A stretch of 64,000 bases of DNA from Albugo candida (lineage: Eukaryota; Oomycota; Peronosporomycetes; Albuginales), in contig JBDOQK010000034.1 in assembly GCA_040437565.1 (NCBI GenBank), positions 186,001-250,000 of the forward strand, written 5' to 3'. The position numbers were made by a program, and so were the translations under genes. The notes under the pieces are model-generated. The model was given only the letters and a program-made list of their open reading frames with translations. It did not search any database and was not told the origin of the DNA. This document shows, in pieces, positions 20,988-33,273 of the stretch (position 1 is its first letter; every line of letters begins with the position of its first letter).

Positions 20988-22587
20988 GTGAATTTCTCGT
21001 AGTCGGAAGTTCAAATAAAACTTGTTCTAAAACTCAAAATGTTTAGTTGCCAGCTTTCTGCTTTTTAGTGTGCGGTGAGCCAAGGCACCCTTACTTCTGT
21101 GGTACGAAAAGCATGTACTATCTTCTCTCATGATAGCAATACGATATCCTGCTGGAAAATGCACGCTGAGTCATAAATATTCGGGATGCAGATCATGAGG
21201 TTGTGGCTTTACAATCATCTCTGGCAATACCTGGATAAGGACACAATTGTAGGAAGTATGCAAGCATGAGAATATGGCTCTATTAATATACGATTATTTT
21301 TCCTATAACCATTGAAGCCTGAGTCAGCGTGAGGCTTTATATTGAGGCCTGAGTCGACGCGAATCTTACAGTGTCAGAACGACCGCTAGGAAACTTCAAG
21401 CAAATCATTTACATGCTTTTCAGCACCTACATTACCGCGGTAAAATAAGCGATTGCGTGAGGAATCACAACAGCTTGGTATTCAAGCACTGAGTGAAATA
21501 CTACGAATCTGCACGTGTTGCTTCTTCATGAACCGCTCTATATCACATTGAATGGATTTCTGCCGTGAACGCGAAAGGTCTGCATACACGCACCGTCTAG
21601 AATCTCACAAACGATGAAACGAGAGTGCAGCATTTTGCAAGTCTAGACTTGTACCTTCAAGCTGGCTATCATTGTGTCATTCCAAATCTCTTAGATAACC
21701 ACAATGTGGTTCCTAGATTGGCTTCGCTGCTCGTCGTTATCTTTGCTTGTTTGACTACAGTGAATATGTTGTAAATCTTGTCACTCCATTCCCAAGCATT
21801 TCCATTTGGATGCCGCACATTTCTTTAATGTTGTCGCGCTTCTTAGCTTCATGACCTAATATAGCCGCTAGCATCATTAGATGACTTTTGTAATTCTCCC
21901 CAGCTCATGCTTGCAGACACGCATGTGAAAACGTGATCTCCGACATACTATTTCATGGCCTGAACTCGTGCTCGTATACCATTTGCTGCATTAGAAAAGA
22001 CCACTCGGAACTTCTGCGTAATTCATTTATAGACTGAAAGGCGTGTAGGTCACCACCTGTAATTGCTTGTGTATCTGCAGGTGCAAATGCTCGTTGTTGC
22101 ATGTCATCATCATCTTCCTGTATTCTTCTTACCAGCTCCTACTCTCGGATGCTGAGCGACTACGCTTAAATGCCAGTTTTTCCTTCTGGTCGAATACATG
22201 CTCCATTTCGCCGTGAACAAAACTTGTCCCGCAAAGAATTATTTTTCCTGCAAAGGTGTTCACTGAACAGGGTAGTTGATATAACTTCCAGGGGTCTAGT
22301 ACCTAGAACATTGTTGCTGATGATACGAGAATATAATCAATCACGCTGTTCACTGAGGGACTGAGTAGTGAAGCGGGTAAGTCCTTCGATGTATTTCCTG
22401 ACACGTTCGTCCAAAAAGGCAGCTTGATTACTTGCGCTTAGTCATACTCCAGCTAGATAGAGAACACGGACATTTGTGCAGACAAGATCTATAAGGATTG
22501 CAAAAAATTGCTCTCATATATCATTTTTTATCCGATTCCAGATGTAGATCAGCTCGTGAATATAATCGATAATACTAAAAAGCCCAC
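20988..22587. other. Intergenic stretch without a recognised gene (repeated at 24263-25862)
   Basis: Frames of up to 64 codons are present, without domains or good starts. A weak short direct repeat (gcctgagtc) occurs at 21310 and 21344. No other structure was recognised. Confidence 0.4.
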
Positions 22588-23993
22588 CTATGGCGGTGTA
22601 TCCCTATTCGGCTCGGATCCCCGAAGATTTGAGACTGTTCTTTCACTATTGGCATTCACAGTTGATCGTTGTTGAGACCTGAGAATACTTTCACCGGTCC
22701 TGACAAGCTGTTCACCTACCTTTGTTTTGCCATTATTCACCATTTCCGTGAATTTCTTCCTGACATCTTGAGAAAGTTGAGATAGCTTATTTCTAGTGCT
22801 AGTGAAACCATTTTTCACCCCATTTACTGCTTGTCTAAGCCGAGGGGGTTTGACCGATGAATCAGTAAGAGCAGGCGGAACTATTCTTTTCTCTCTATTT
22901 CGAGCTTCTTGCCTTTCAATGATTCGTGACTTAAAATTCTGGCCCGCTTTTATGACCTGCTTACCGAGCTTACCAACCGCACCATTATTTTAGTTCGCAC
23001 ACCCTGAATTTTCTTTGGAGTTTTGGAGAAAAAGGATCCAACTTTACTTTTCACAATTTCTACAGCCTGGCCAAGCCGGGAGGACCTAGCTGGTGCTTCA
23101 GAGAAATCCTTGTTTCCTCCTGACTTGTCCTGATGCAGCACTATTGCTCTTGACTTGTCCTCATCTGGCACTTCTATTCTTTCATGACGTACTGGTCCAA
23201 GGGAGGACCCGGAGTTATCCTGACGCAGCACTATTGCTCTTTCATTATTTACTGTTCCAGAGGAAGACCCGGAGTTATCCTGACGCAGCACTATTGCTCT
23301 TTGATGATTGCCTGTTCCAGAGGAAGACCCGGATTTATCCTCATATAGCACTATTGCTTTTTCATTATTGACTGATACAGGTGGAACGCTGGGCTTGCGT
23401 TCGTATGGCATGGGCATGATTCTTTTAATTTCATTACTCGTCTTAGTTTCAGTGGATTCGGTGGATTTGGTAGTAGGACGTGTAGTCACCAGCGGTATAG
23501 TATTCGTACTTGAGTCATCTTTTGACGATTCCAGTTGATTAACTTTTTTTCTCTGCATGGTTTCAGTGGTCGGAGGATTCGTTATCGGCTTACTTTGCTG
23601 TGCTGTACCAACAGCCTTCTCGGCATCAGCTCCAACACTCTTCTTTTTGAAAGAACCAGCACTCAGCTCGCTTGAATCCAGTGACTTTAAATTTGTTTTG
23701 GTCGGCTTTAATATTGATTGCAAAATCTCGCCACCTTTACTCTTCATATTTTGTATAGTTGGATTATGCGTAATTGAAAATTTTGCTCTGTCAGTTGCTG
23801 GCATTACTTTTTCATTATAAAGCGTCGCCAACTTGTCTTTTGTGTTGTGGTATGTATCGGAGATTCCAGTGCCGAGAGAATTCGTATAATCTTGCACCTT
23901 TTTTTCCAAGGAAACCTTAGTAGGTTCTAAATAATTGTAAGCAAAATCGATTTTTTTTTGCAACCAAGTACCCCCCAACGTAGCTTTCTGAAT
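22588..23993 (-). CDS. Gap-truncated duplicate of the secreted repeat-protein gene
   Basis: This is the same coding sequence as 25863-27268, lacking the first part that encodes the signal peptide because the contig ends at the gap. It should not be counted as a separate gene unless read depth shows two copies. Confidence 0.85.
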
Positions 23994-24093
23994 NNNNNNN
24001 NNNNNNNNNNNNNNNNNNNNNNNNNNNNNNNNNNNNNNNNNNNNNNNNNNNNNNNNNNNNNNNNNNNNNNNNNNNNNNNNNNNNNNNNNNNNN
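23994..24093. other. Assembly gap (100 N)
   Basis: Exactly 100 N between the two copies of the 3175-bp duplication. Confidence 0.99.
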
Positions 24094-27000
24094 AATAGAG
24101 ATTGGAGTGCGATCACTGTTGCAAGCCCTGAGTGTAGTGGCAGCGTTGACTCTGGCTCTAGATGCGGAGGGAAGGTCAAACTCTATTCCTAACGAGAGAG
24201 CGAATCGCAATTTTGGCTTTGGATGCTACAAGAAGGATTTCACGGGAGTGAAAAAGCTCTAAGTGAATTTCTCGTAGTCGGAAGTTCAAATAAAACTTGT
24301 TCTAAAACTCAAAATGTTTAGTTGCCAGCTTTCTGCTTTTTAGTGTGCGGTGAGCCAAGGCACCCTTACTTCTGTGGTACGAAAAGCATGTACTATCTTC
24401 TCTCATGATAGCAATACGATATCCTGCTGGAAAATGCACGCTGAGTCATAAATATTCGGGATGCAGATCATGAGGTTGTGGCTTTACAATCATCTCTGGC
24501 AATACCTGGATAAGGACACAATTGTAGGAAGTATGCAAGCATGAGAATATGGCTCTATTAATATACGATTATTTTTCCTATAACCATTGAAGCCTGAGTC
24601 AGCGTGAGGCTTTATATTGAGGCCTGAGTCGACGCGAATCTTACAGTGTCAGAACGACCGCTAGGAAACTTCAAGCAAATCATTTACATGCTTTTCAGCA
24701 CCTACATTACCGCGGTAAAATAAGCGATTGCGTGAGGAATCACAACAGCTTGGTATTCAAGCACTGAGTGAAATACTACGAATCTGCACGTGTTGCTTCT
24801 TCATGAACCGCTCTATATCACATTGAATGGATTTCTGCCGTGAACGCGAAAGGTCTGCATACACGCACCGTCTAGAATCTCACAAACGATGAAACGAGAG
24901 TGCAGCATTTTGCAAGTCTAGACTTGTACCTTCAAGCTGGCTATCATTGTGTCATTCCAAATCTCTTAGATAACCACAATGTGGTTCCTAGATTGGCTTC
25001 GCTGCTCGTCGTTATCTTTGCTTGTTTGACTACAGTGAATATGTTGTAAATCTTGTCACTCCATTCCCAAGCATTTCCATTTGGATGCCGCACATTTCTT
25101 TAATGTTGTCGCGCTTCTTAGCTTCATGACCTAATATAGCCGCTAGCATCATTAGATGACTTTTGTAATTCTCCCCAGCTCATGCTTGCAGACACGCATG
25201 TGAAAACGTGATCTCCGACATACTATTTCATGGCCTGAACTCGTGCTCGTATACCATTTGCTGCATTAGAAAAGACCACTCGGAACTTCTGCGTAATTCA
25301 TTTATAGACTGAAAGGCGTGTAGGTCACCACCTGTAATTGCTTGTGTATCTGCAGGTGCAAATGCTCGTTGTTGCATGTCATCATCATCTTCCTGTATTC
25401 TTCTTACCAGCTCCTACTCTCGGATGCTGAGCGACTACGCTTAAATGCCAGTTTTTCCTTCTGGTCGAATACATGCTCCATTTCGCCGTGAACAAAACTT
25501 GTCCCGCAAAGAATTATTTTTCCTGCAAAGGTGTTCACTGAACAGGGTAGTTGATATAACTTCCAGGGGTCTAGTACCTAGAACATTGTTGCTGATGATA
25601 CGAGAATATAATCAATCACGCTGTTCACTGAGGGACTGAGTAGTGAAGCGGGTAAGTCCTTCGATGTATTTCCTGACACGTTCGTCCAAAAAGGCAGCTT
25701 GATTACTTGCGCTTAGTCATACTCCAGCTAGATAGAGAACACGGACATTTGTGCAGACAAGATCTATAAGGATTGCAAAAAATTGCTCTCATATATCATT
25801 TTTTATCCGATTCCAGATGTAGATCAGCTCGTGAATATAATCGATAATACTAAAAAGCCCACCTATGGCGGTGTATCCCTATTCGGCTCGGATCCCCGAA
25901 GATTTGAGACTGTTCTTTCACTATTGGCATTCACAGTTGATCGTTGTTGAGACCTGAGAATACTTTCACCGGTCCTGACAAGCTGTTCACCTACCTTTGT
26001 TTTGCCATTATTCACCATTTCCGTGAATTTCTTCCTGACATCTTGAGAAAGTTGAGATAGCTTATTTCTAGTGCTAGTGAAACCATTTTTCACCCCATTT
26101 ACTGCTTGTCTAAGCCGAGGGGGTTTGACCGATGAATCAGTAAGAGCAGGCGGAACTATTCTTTTCTCTCTATTTCGAGCTTCTTGCCTTTCAATGATTC
26201 GTGACTTAAAATTCTGGCCCGCTTTTATGACCTGCTTACCGAGCTTACCAACCGCACCATTATTTTAGTTCGCACACCCTGAATTTTCTTTGGAGTTTTG
26301 GAGAAAAAGGATCCAACTTTACTTTTCACAATTTCTACAGCCTGGCCAAGCCGGGAGGACCTAGCTGGTGCTTCAGAGAAATCCTTGTTTCCTCCTGACT
26401 TGTCCTGATGCAGCACTATTGCTCTTGACTTGTCCTCATCTGGCACTTCTATTCTTTCATGACGTACTGGTCCAAGGGAGGACCCGGAGTTATCCTGACG
26501 CAGCACTATTGCTCTTTCATTATTTACTGTTCCAGAGGAAGACCCGGAGTTATCCTGACGCAGCACTATTGCTCTTTGATGATTGCCTGTTCCAGAGGAA
26601 GACCCGGATTTATCCTCATATAGCACTATTGCTTTTTCATTATTGACTGATACAGGTGGAACGCTGGGCTTGCGTTCGTATGGCATGGGCATGATTCTTT
26701 TAATTTCATTACTCGTCTTAGTTTCAGTGGATTCGGTGGATTTGGTAGTAGGACGTGTAGTCACCAGCGGTATAGTATTCGTACTTGAGTCATCTTTTGA
26801 CGATTCCAGTTGATTAACTTTTTTTCTCTGCATGGTTTCAGTGGTCGGAGGATTCGTTATCGGCTTACTTTGCTGTGCTGTACCAACAGCCTTCTCGGCA
26901 TCAGCTCCAACACTCTTCTTTTTGAAAGAACCAGCACTCAGCTCGCTTGAATCCAGTGACTTTAAATTTGTTTTGGTCGGCTTTAATATTGATTGCAAAA

Positions 27001-27268
27001 TCTCGCCACCTTTACTCTTCATATTTTGTATAGTTGGATTATGCGTAATTGAAAATTTTGCTCTGTCAGTTGCTGGCATTACTTTTTCATTATAAAGCGT
27101 CGCCAACTTGTCTTTTGTGTTGTGGTATGTATCGGAGATTCCAGTGCCGAGAGAATTCGTATAATCTTGCACCTTTTTTTCCAAGGAAACCTTAGTAGGT
27201 TCTAAATAATTGTAAGCAAAATCGATTTTTTTTTGCAACCAAGTACCCCCCAACGTAGCTTTCTGAAT
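24094..27268. repeat. Right copy of the 3175-bp direct duplication
   Basis: Same sequence as 20819-23993. It begins inside the small secreted-protein gene (a copy of 20819-20987 now lacking its first codons) and ends inside the larger secreted-protein gene, which is complete only on this side. Confidence 0.93.
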
Positions 27269-27412
27269 CAGTTGACGGTTCACTTCATTGCCTTGTGGAA
27301 CCGCCTGAATTGGGGTGGCCCCAACGGATTGATAATCATTTATCAATACTACCAAAAGTAAGAGACGGGGCAACAAATGTGCTCTGAAACGATTGCTAGG
27401 CCCTAATACCAT
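25863..27412 (-). CDS. Secreted Lys/Ser-rich repeat protein, family member 1, with a frame change
   Basis: The likely start is ATG 27412 (MVLGPSNRFRAHLLPRLLLL). This choice places a signal peptide first and matches the paralogues at 34416 and 59594; the frame itself is open to 27529. After the predicted cleavage comes IQAVPQGNEVNRQL, the shared post-signal motif. The mid-region has four imperfect repeats of about 22 residues built on RAIVL-x-x-D-x-SGSS, and the whole is Lys/Ser/Thr-rich. The main frame stops at about 26225. A second open frame then continues in a different phase from about 26240 to 25863, and it carries a module RLRQAVNGVKNG that mirrors RLGQAVEIVKSK in the first part. So this is either a split/broken gene, a short spliced segment or a sequence error. 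A role as a secreted effector candidate is inference. Confidence 0.6.
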
Positions 27413-30400
27413 CGTCTTGGTTCGATGTAATTGATCAATGTCACGTGATTTGAGCAGTGAACCTTTGCAACGAAAGTGGCAACATTTTAACATTCGAAGT
27501 TTCAACTGTATCCGAGTATGCCACGTCACCCGGATAGCCCCTCACCCAGAAGTGACGGGGCAGCTCAGCTATTGGACGTTTGAGTCCCTGCATTTGATCA
27601 ATGCCACCACATTGCTACAGTAAATATCTGGTAAGGTTTCATTTACACCCACTTGTAAATTGTTGAGCATTCAAAACCCTATGCTTATATAGCAGGTTGA
27701 CTGTTCAAAGCACTAATAAGGACGTGTCACATCCTTTGTCGCTGTTAAACATCATAGTTCTTCTGCCACGTGGAGACTTCGAGGTCGCGATACACCGGTG
27801 AATAAATCTAGCCTCATTGGGGAGGAGGAAAGTGTGGGAGTTTAGATGATCAAAAATCTGTTACAAGTTACTATTTCAAAAACTTCCTCACCCAAACAAA
27901 TGATACACAACTAGCTTTGTGCCATGTCATCCCCCGTTCAGCACAACTTTGACGACTCAACGCACAAGTATCAGAGAGCCTAGATAGAGGACAAGCAGAA
28001 AGAGCAGCATCTTTCCTTTGATGGGAAGTATTGAGTCGCTCCAGCTTTGCCATATTTCCCACTGTTACAATTCGTCGTCGAGTTTCGCAGAGTTAAACGG
28101 TTGGCTTGTAGTGTTTGATCCACTCATAATGAAGGTTTAAAGCAAGATACTTCACTTGACTCAATCATTCTAGAATTCCTTTCAATGATAAGCAGCAAGT
28201 AGGAAGGATAAAAGCACTAATTGAAGTCTTATTCTCTTATTGAGGCTTTGTTGAGAGGATCGCAATATATCGTTATGCACACGCCTCTGTATTTATAATG
28301 TGCTTCCTATAAGCTCCCAAATGACACTCATCTAAGAACACGCATCACACTGTAGCGGATATTCAGAATTATAGGTAAAATGGGTCGATTATGACAGCGA
28401 TCACTGGACTTCACTTCGTAGCTTGGTCTATGTGCTTGACTGTAATGAAAGAGTACCCGTACTGGTATTGGTGGCTCATTTCTGCATTCAATGGATGGTA
28501 GCGCCTTTACATGCCTCTTAAAGTAATTACGGTCCTGCACCCATCACATGACACGGAAGCAATCGCTGACAGGAACTACTAAAACTGCTCATGAGAACCC
28601 AAAAACGTCAACAAGATTGTGTTCAGCTCTACATGGCTCCACTATATCTTCTGAGAGCCTAGTCCATAGGAAAACTGATAATCAGCACCGCTATGACCTG
28701 TGCAGGATGAGTATTTCAACCAACTATCCAAAGTTTCCAATGCATAGGAATAGCTGCGAATCTCCCACACTCTTACCAAATATAATGTAACTATTGGTCA
28801 GATAAGTGCAACAATGCCGTGGGGAAGCACTATAAGTCTGACTTCGCGCCACTTTGAGACGTTTATCACATCACCCTCATCAATCACAGTAAATCGCCTT
28901 GGCTTAATATGATGTCGTCCTGACAGTGAAAAGGTGATTCTTTCAGACAAATATCCATCGATGGCAGAAGTCAGAGGGTGAGGAAACGTCTTGCTGGAGT
29001 AATTGCTATTTTGCAGTGTCAAGTGCCTTCATCCTGGTTTGTTGAAAGTAGTGATGAGCTTTCATTTCGCTTGTCCTACTATAGACGAGGTCGTTATGTT
29101 TGTAAAAAAAGACCTTACTCATTCTATTTGTACAGTCGTGCAGCTGGCAAAAGTCTGAGCTTGAATGCCGGACCAAAATGCTCAAGAAGAAGTGGTTTGT
29201 ATCAGCATTTAGAGCAATTATTCAAAGTGACAGAATTTGCTGATAATACATACAATCTCAACGCTTTTCCTCGTTGTGAGAATGAGCACGTTGGTACATC
29301 GACCAAAAAGCCTGCATTCGACCACTCGCTATTGCCTTGTATATCGAATTGTTTTTATGTTTGAGTCTGATAGTTGTAGACGGACGACTTTCGATCTTTT
29401 TTACGGAATATGTTCCAGTCAACAATATCTATCAAGGCTTGCTTATTCTTCGTTTTAAAATGTGTCCTTGAAGTGAATCGTCGCATTGACAAGCTGGTCA
29501 AAATCGGATATATCCCAGATGTCCTATGTCGTTTCTCCCCCACCCAGATATAGAGGGACAATTTATTGTAGCCAGCGCATATCCAGCGAGTATGGGTTTC
29601 AGAGTTTTCTCGAGTCCATTGGGGCGTAAGTTGATGTCTTCTTGCCTCCGGCTATTTCATGATCAGTTTCCTTTCCATTAGGCGATGTCCTCATTGATTA
29701 CTAGTACCCCTGTCATTTCTACGCAACGCGCACCATTCAAAATTGTTTAGTGATAGATTCGAAATATTCTCCTTGCAATTTCAGTCCAACATTCAAGCTG
29801 TTGCTTTAGCTACTTGAGGTCTACAAGTTTCTAATATGCTCGCTTGCGCTCATGAACGTGAAGTTCGATTGAACATAGCGCTGAATTGTGAATGAGACTG
29901 TATGAAACGCTTCTCCTTCTCTAAAGTGAGCCTCACGTTGCGGATTTGTGTAACCAAATCTCTTAGTTCTTGCACTCAGGCGCTCTTCAAAAGCACGAAA
30001 ATCTAAATATTCACTGAAAATTTTTCGTACTCGATGGTCTCATGAATGTTCTATGCCTATATAAGATAAAGTTGAAGCTCCTTTCTTACTCGAAGAATTG
30101 CTCAGTCCAGATAGATATATCGAGTTAACGTAGTTATCTTCGTGGAATAAACAGGCAAATTTTCGCCTACGAAGAGATATTTTCCGGAATAAAGCGCATA
30201 TTCTTTGTGCCATGCACTCCTCTGAGAATGAGAGCAGTCTTTTCTATTCATACAGAACCTTGAAATACGTAAAAGGAATCATCCTTGTACCGAGAGCGTG
30301 ACATTACTTGCACCAATGACTCCATACTGTGGGGTGACACACTTCGAAGCTTACAGCTATTCGTGGTGTTATAGGTTCATTCTCGTAAAATAACGCGAGT

Positions 30401-30434
30401 TAGCACTACTCCATGAATTGCATCTTGAGATCAT
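27413..30434. other. Gene-poor stretch with only weak coding candidates
   Basis: Two frames deserve mention but lack ATG starts or domains: minus 28798-29022, about 74 codons (RRFTVIDEGDVINVSKWREV), which could be an exon after an acceptor at about 29042; and plus 28978-29364, 128 codons with six cysteines. They overlap on opposite strands, so at most one is real. The rest shows nothing I can support. Confidence 0.35.
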
Positions 30435-30666
30435 GCGTCCTTTTTGATCTTATGGCCATTACCATTGAACTTATCCAAGTTTGGGATATCTAAATGACAC
30501 NNNNNNNNNNNNNNNNNNNNNNNNNNNNNNNNNNNNNNNNNNNNNNNNNNNNNNNNNNNNNNNNNNNNNNNNNNNNNNNNNNNNNNNNNNNNNNNNNNNN
30601 GCGTCCTTTTTGATCTTATGGCCATTACCATTGAACTTATCCAAGTTTGGGATATCTAAATGACAC
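30435..30666. repeat. 66-bp direct duplication around a 100-N gap
   Basis: Bases 30435-30500 (gcgtcctttttgatc...) recur at 30601-30666, with the gap at 30501-30600 between them. This is the same pattern as the larger duplications and most likely an unmerged contig overlap. Confidence 0.9.
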
Positions 30667-30705
30667 GAGTAGAGACCCACTTGAAAGCTCTTCATACATA
30701 TTAAA

Positions 30706-30903
30706 ATGAAGCGATCGTACGAGAATCCATGCTGCTCTATTTGTAGTCACCGTATTTTTGAGGTAGATAATACGACTTACGTGATATCGATTAAAGGGGC
30801 AAGACTAAACGAATCGCAACTGAAGTTCACCTTTTGCGACTGCTACAGTTCTAACAATCAACTTGGACTTTGCTGTACAGTACATTGTATCTATTCGGAA
30901 TAG
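30706..30903 (+). CDS. Hypothetical cysteine-rich small protein
   Basis: A 65-codon frame from a true ATG with eight cysteines arranged CC-x2-C, then C-x-C, then CC-x3-C. There is no signal peptide, so it would be intracellular, part of a larger spliced gene, or not a gene. No known fold is recognised, although the spacing could suit metal binding. Confidence 0.25.
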   Translation: MKRSYENPCCSICSHRIFEVDNTTYVISIKGARLNESQLKFTFCDCYSSNNQLGLCCTVHCIYSE

Positions 30904-31043
30904 TTGTGCGCTTTACTATTCTGGTAGTCGATGGAAATGGATAGAAGAGTTATATAGAGCTCAACGAAAAGACCATCAGGCTCTTAAATGATTTTTCAAA
31001 ACATATTTGATCACATTGACAAGCAGGCAAACTTACCAATTAT

Positions 31044-31611
31044 AGCTCCAGATGTTGAAAAGAAGCGAAGTATACATGCAGTCTACGTTTACGATTCATG
31101 CATCTCCAGGCGCCATCAGACAGGTATAAACACATCAAAGTGAGTCGTAATGCGCTAATTGTTCTAATTCGAGCTAGCTACTCATATCTCAAGGTATTGC
31201 GCAAAGGAGATACGCGTACGACGCAAGTATTCCTCCACCACAATGAGTATTCGATGAGAAATGACCCTACGAACGATNNNNNNNNNNNNNNNNNNNNNNN
31301 NNNNNNNNNNNNNNNNNNNNNNNNNNNNNNNNNNNNNNNNNNNNNNNNNNNNNNNNNNNNNNNNNNNNNNNNNNNNNAGCTCCAGATGTTGAAAAGAAGC
31401 GAAGTATACATGCAGTCTACGTTTACGATTCATGCATCTCCAGGCGCCATCAGACAGGTATAAACACATCAAAGTGAGTCGTAATGCGCTAATTGTTCTA
31501 ATTCGAGCTAGCTACTCATATCTCAAGGTATTGCGCAAAGGAGATACGCGTACGACGCAAGTATTCCTCCACCACAATGAGTATTCGATGAGAAATGACC
31601 CTACGAACGAT
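31044..31611. repeat. 234-bp direct duplication around a 100-N gap
   Basis: Bases 31044-31277 recur at 31378-31611 (offset 334), with the gap at 31278-31377. A 60-codon ATG frame occurs in both copies (31098 and 31432), but its 3' half lies in a dispersed repeat, so I do not call it a gene. Confidence 0.9.
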
Positions 31612-31712
31612 TGAATTTAAAAGAAAGATCGTTACACGCCCACGCTCACAAATCTGTTCACTAAACGAAAGCGATCACCTTTCTTTCTCTACAACTTTCG
31701 GTAGCGTCTCAA
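31525..31712 (+). repeat. Dispersed repeat, copy A (inverted relative to copy B at about 60.97-61.15 kb)
   Basis: The stretch with GTATTGCGCAAAG, CGCAAGTATTC, AGAAATGACCCTAC and GATCGTTACACGCCCACGCT, then ACAAATCTGTT, reappears in the same order and similar spacing on the opposite strand at about 60970-61152. Identity is roughly 75-80% by eye over about 180 bases, with small insertions. The nature of the element is unknown; no coding potential or termini were recognised. Confidence 0.75.
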
Positions 31713-32476
31713 TATCTTGAGGCTAAATGGATCATTCTATGTAAAATGGATATGGATTTGGATATAACTGGTCGGAATAATTGCTTTGAGTTGCCCAATA
31801 CACTTCGAATGCAAAGTAGCGTAATGAACGCATGCAAGTGATTTTCGCTCCAATTATATAGTCCTTGTAGATTATGCATATTATCTCGAGGTGAGATATA
31901 CTTCTCTGATGGCGAAATGTTGTGATTGCGGTATTTCCGCAAGACTCTCCGATAAATCTTATCACTTTTGAAATATTATGCTCAGTTATTCAACATTCAA
32001 TGCTTGGTCAATCGCCTACGATTTTACCAGGATCATATAGCTATGAGGTGTACATTTCGCAATATCTGAGCCTTATGTCATGCTTGTGAATTCAGAGTCA
32101 CAAGTGCTCCGCGATCGAGCCAAGTCTTCATCGATAATTGATTAGAAAATTATCTGAATGCTGCTGACATGTCCGGGCGAATTCACCGCTTGCCCCTACC
32201 ATCCATCCCTTTGGATCCTGTTCAAGTATTCTCAAGCTCGTCCTGGACGAAATATTCTCATTGGTGAACAATTCTCGATTGTACTGGGTAGTAATTTCAT
32301 GATCTCGTCGGATCGAACTACTACAATGATACGCGGCATGCTAATGTTAGTGTGAAAAAAGGTCTGGTTAGAAATCCCCATAAAAATCTTTGGCAAAACT
32401 TTCAATTCGAGACCATTCTTAAGGTGAAGATGCCATCTTTGTCCAATCATGGAAAGCTTCACAGGTTCATTAATGC

Positions 32477-32997
32477 ATGAGTAATCCTTCGCAGTCAATC
32501 AGATTTACAACGAGGTAAGATTATCAGGCTTTGTCATCAGCATGCTCTACAGGACTTGTCAAAATATTGCTCGAATGTCTCGTTTACTTTCGCATTAGAG
32601 GTATTATATAAGCTATGATATGATGTGCAGTCTCTTTCCGAGAATAAAATCCTTATGATTGCCCGTTGCTACCATTTTCAGGGCTCGGTCTCCTCAACTT
32701 GTCATTTGAACCGGAATAGGGAAACGTGTCACGAATCTTCGCTTTGGCGTATGTAGCTCCTTCATACAGTTTGTTTTTCGCGTTGCCAATGTGTGAAGTC
32801 ACTGATTCGTACATATTCGTAGCTTTCGATTTGAGCCCCTCAGTCAATGGAGAGATATACTTTCCTGCAGTAGAATAACCCTTTTTGATTGTATCTACAC
32901 CTTGTCGAACCCGAGATGTCTCGGCTGGGACATCAGTTGGCTGAGAATCTTTCGTCGTTGATCCCGATGTGGCCCCAGCCCGTGCATTCGTGATCTC
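32477..32997. repeat. Left copy of a 521-bp direct duplication flanking a gap
   Basis: It matches 33098-33618 at offset 621 and contains the C-terminal codons of the secreted-protein gene (minus 32653-32997). That partial frame is an assembly duplicate, not a second gene. The gap is 32998-33097. The internal 273-bp repeat of the gene next door probably caused the break. Confidence 0.9.
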
Positions 32998-33273
32998 NNN
33001 NNNNNNNNNNNNNNNNNNNNNNNNNNNNNNNNNNNNNNNNNNNNNNNNNNNNNNNNNNNNNNNNNNNNNNNNNNNNNNNNNNNNNNNNNNNNNNNNNATG
33101 AGTAATCCTTCGCAGTCAATCAGATTTACAACGAGGTAAGATTATCAGGCTTTGTCATCAGCATGCTCTACAGGACTTGTCAAAATATTGCTCGAATGTC
33201 TCGTTTACTTTCGCATTAGAGGTATTATATAAGCTATGATATGATGTGCAGTCTCTTTCCGAGAATAAAATCC

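Larger units (their letters stand above)
20819..23993. repeat. Left copy of a 3175-bp direct duplication flanking a gap
   Basis: It matches 24094-27268 at a constant offset of 3275. All compared stretches are the same, including every internal frame. It ends at the 100-N gap. The most economical reading is an unmerged contig overlap, so only one copy of the secreted-protein gene inside it is real. Confidence 0.93.

Noticed and set aside
22170-22364. 64-codon frame, repeated at 25445-25639
   Set aside because: The repetition is due to the assembly overlap; no features support a gene.
28978-29364. 128-codon cysteine-containing frame
   Set aside because: It starts at GTG with no in-frame ATG and overlaps an opposite-strand candidate; no signal peptide.
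31432-31614. 60-codon ATG frame (and its duplicate at 31098)
   Set aside because: Its 3' half lies in a dispersed repeat that is not coding in the other copy; no domain or signal peptide.
32653-32997. Second secreted-protein gene fragment
   Set aside because: It lies within the 521-bp unmerged overlap and duplicates the C terminus of the 34.4-kb gene.
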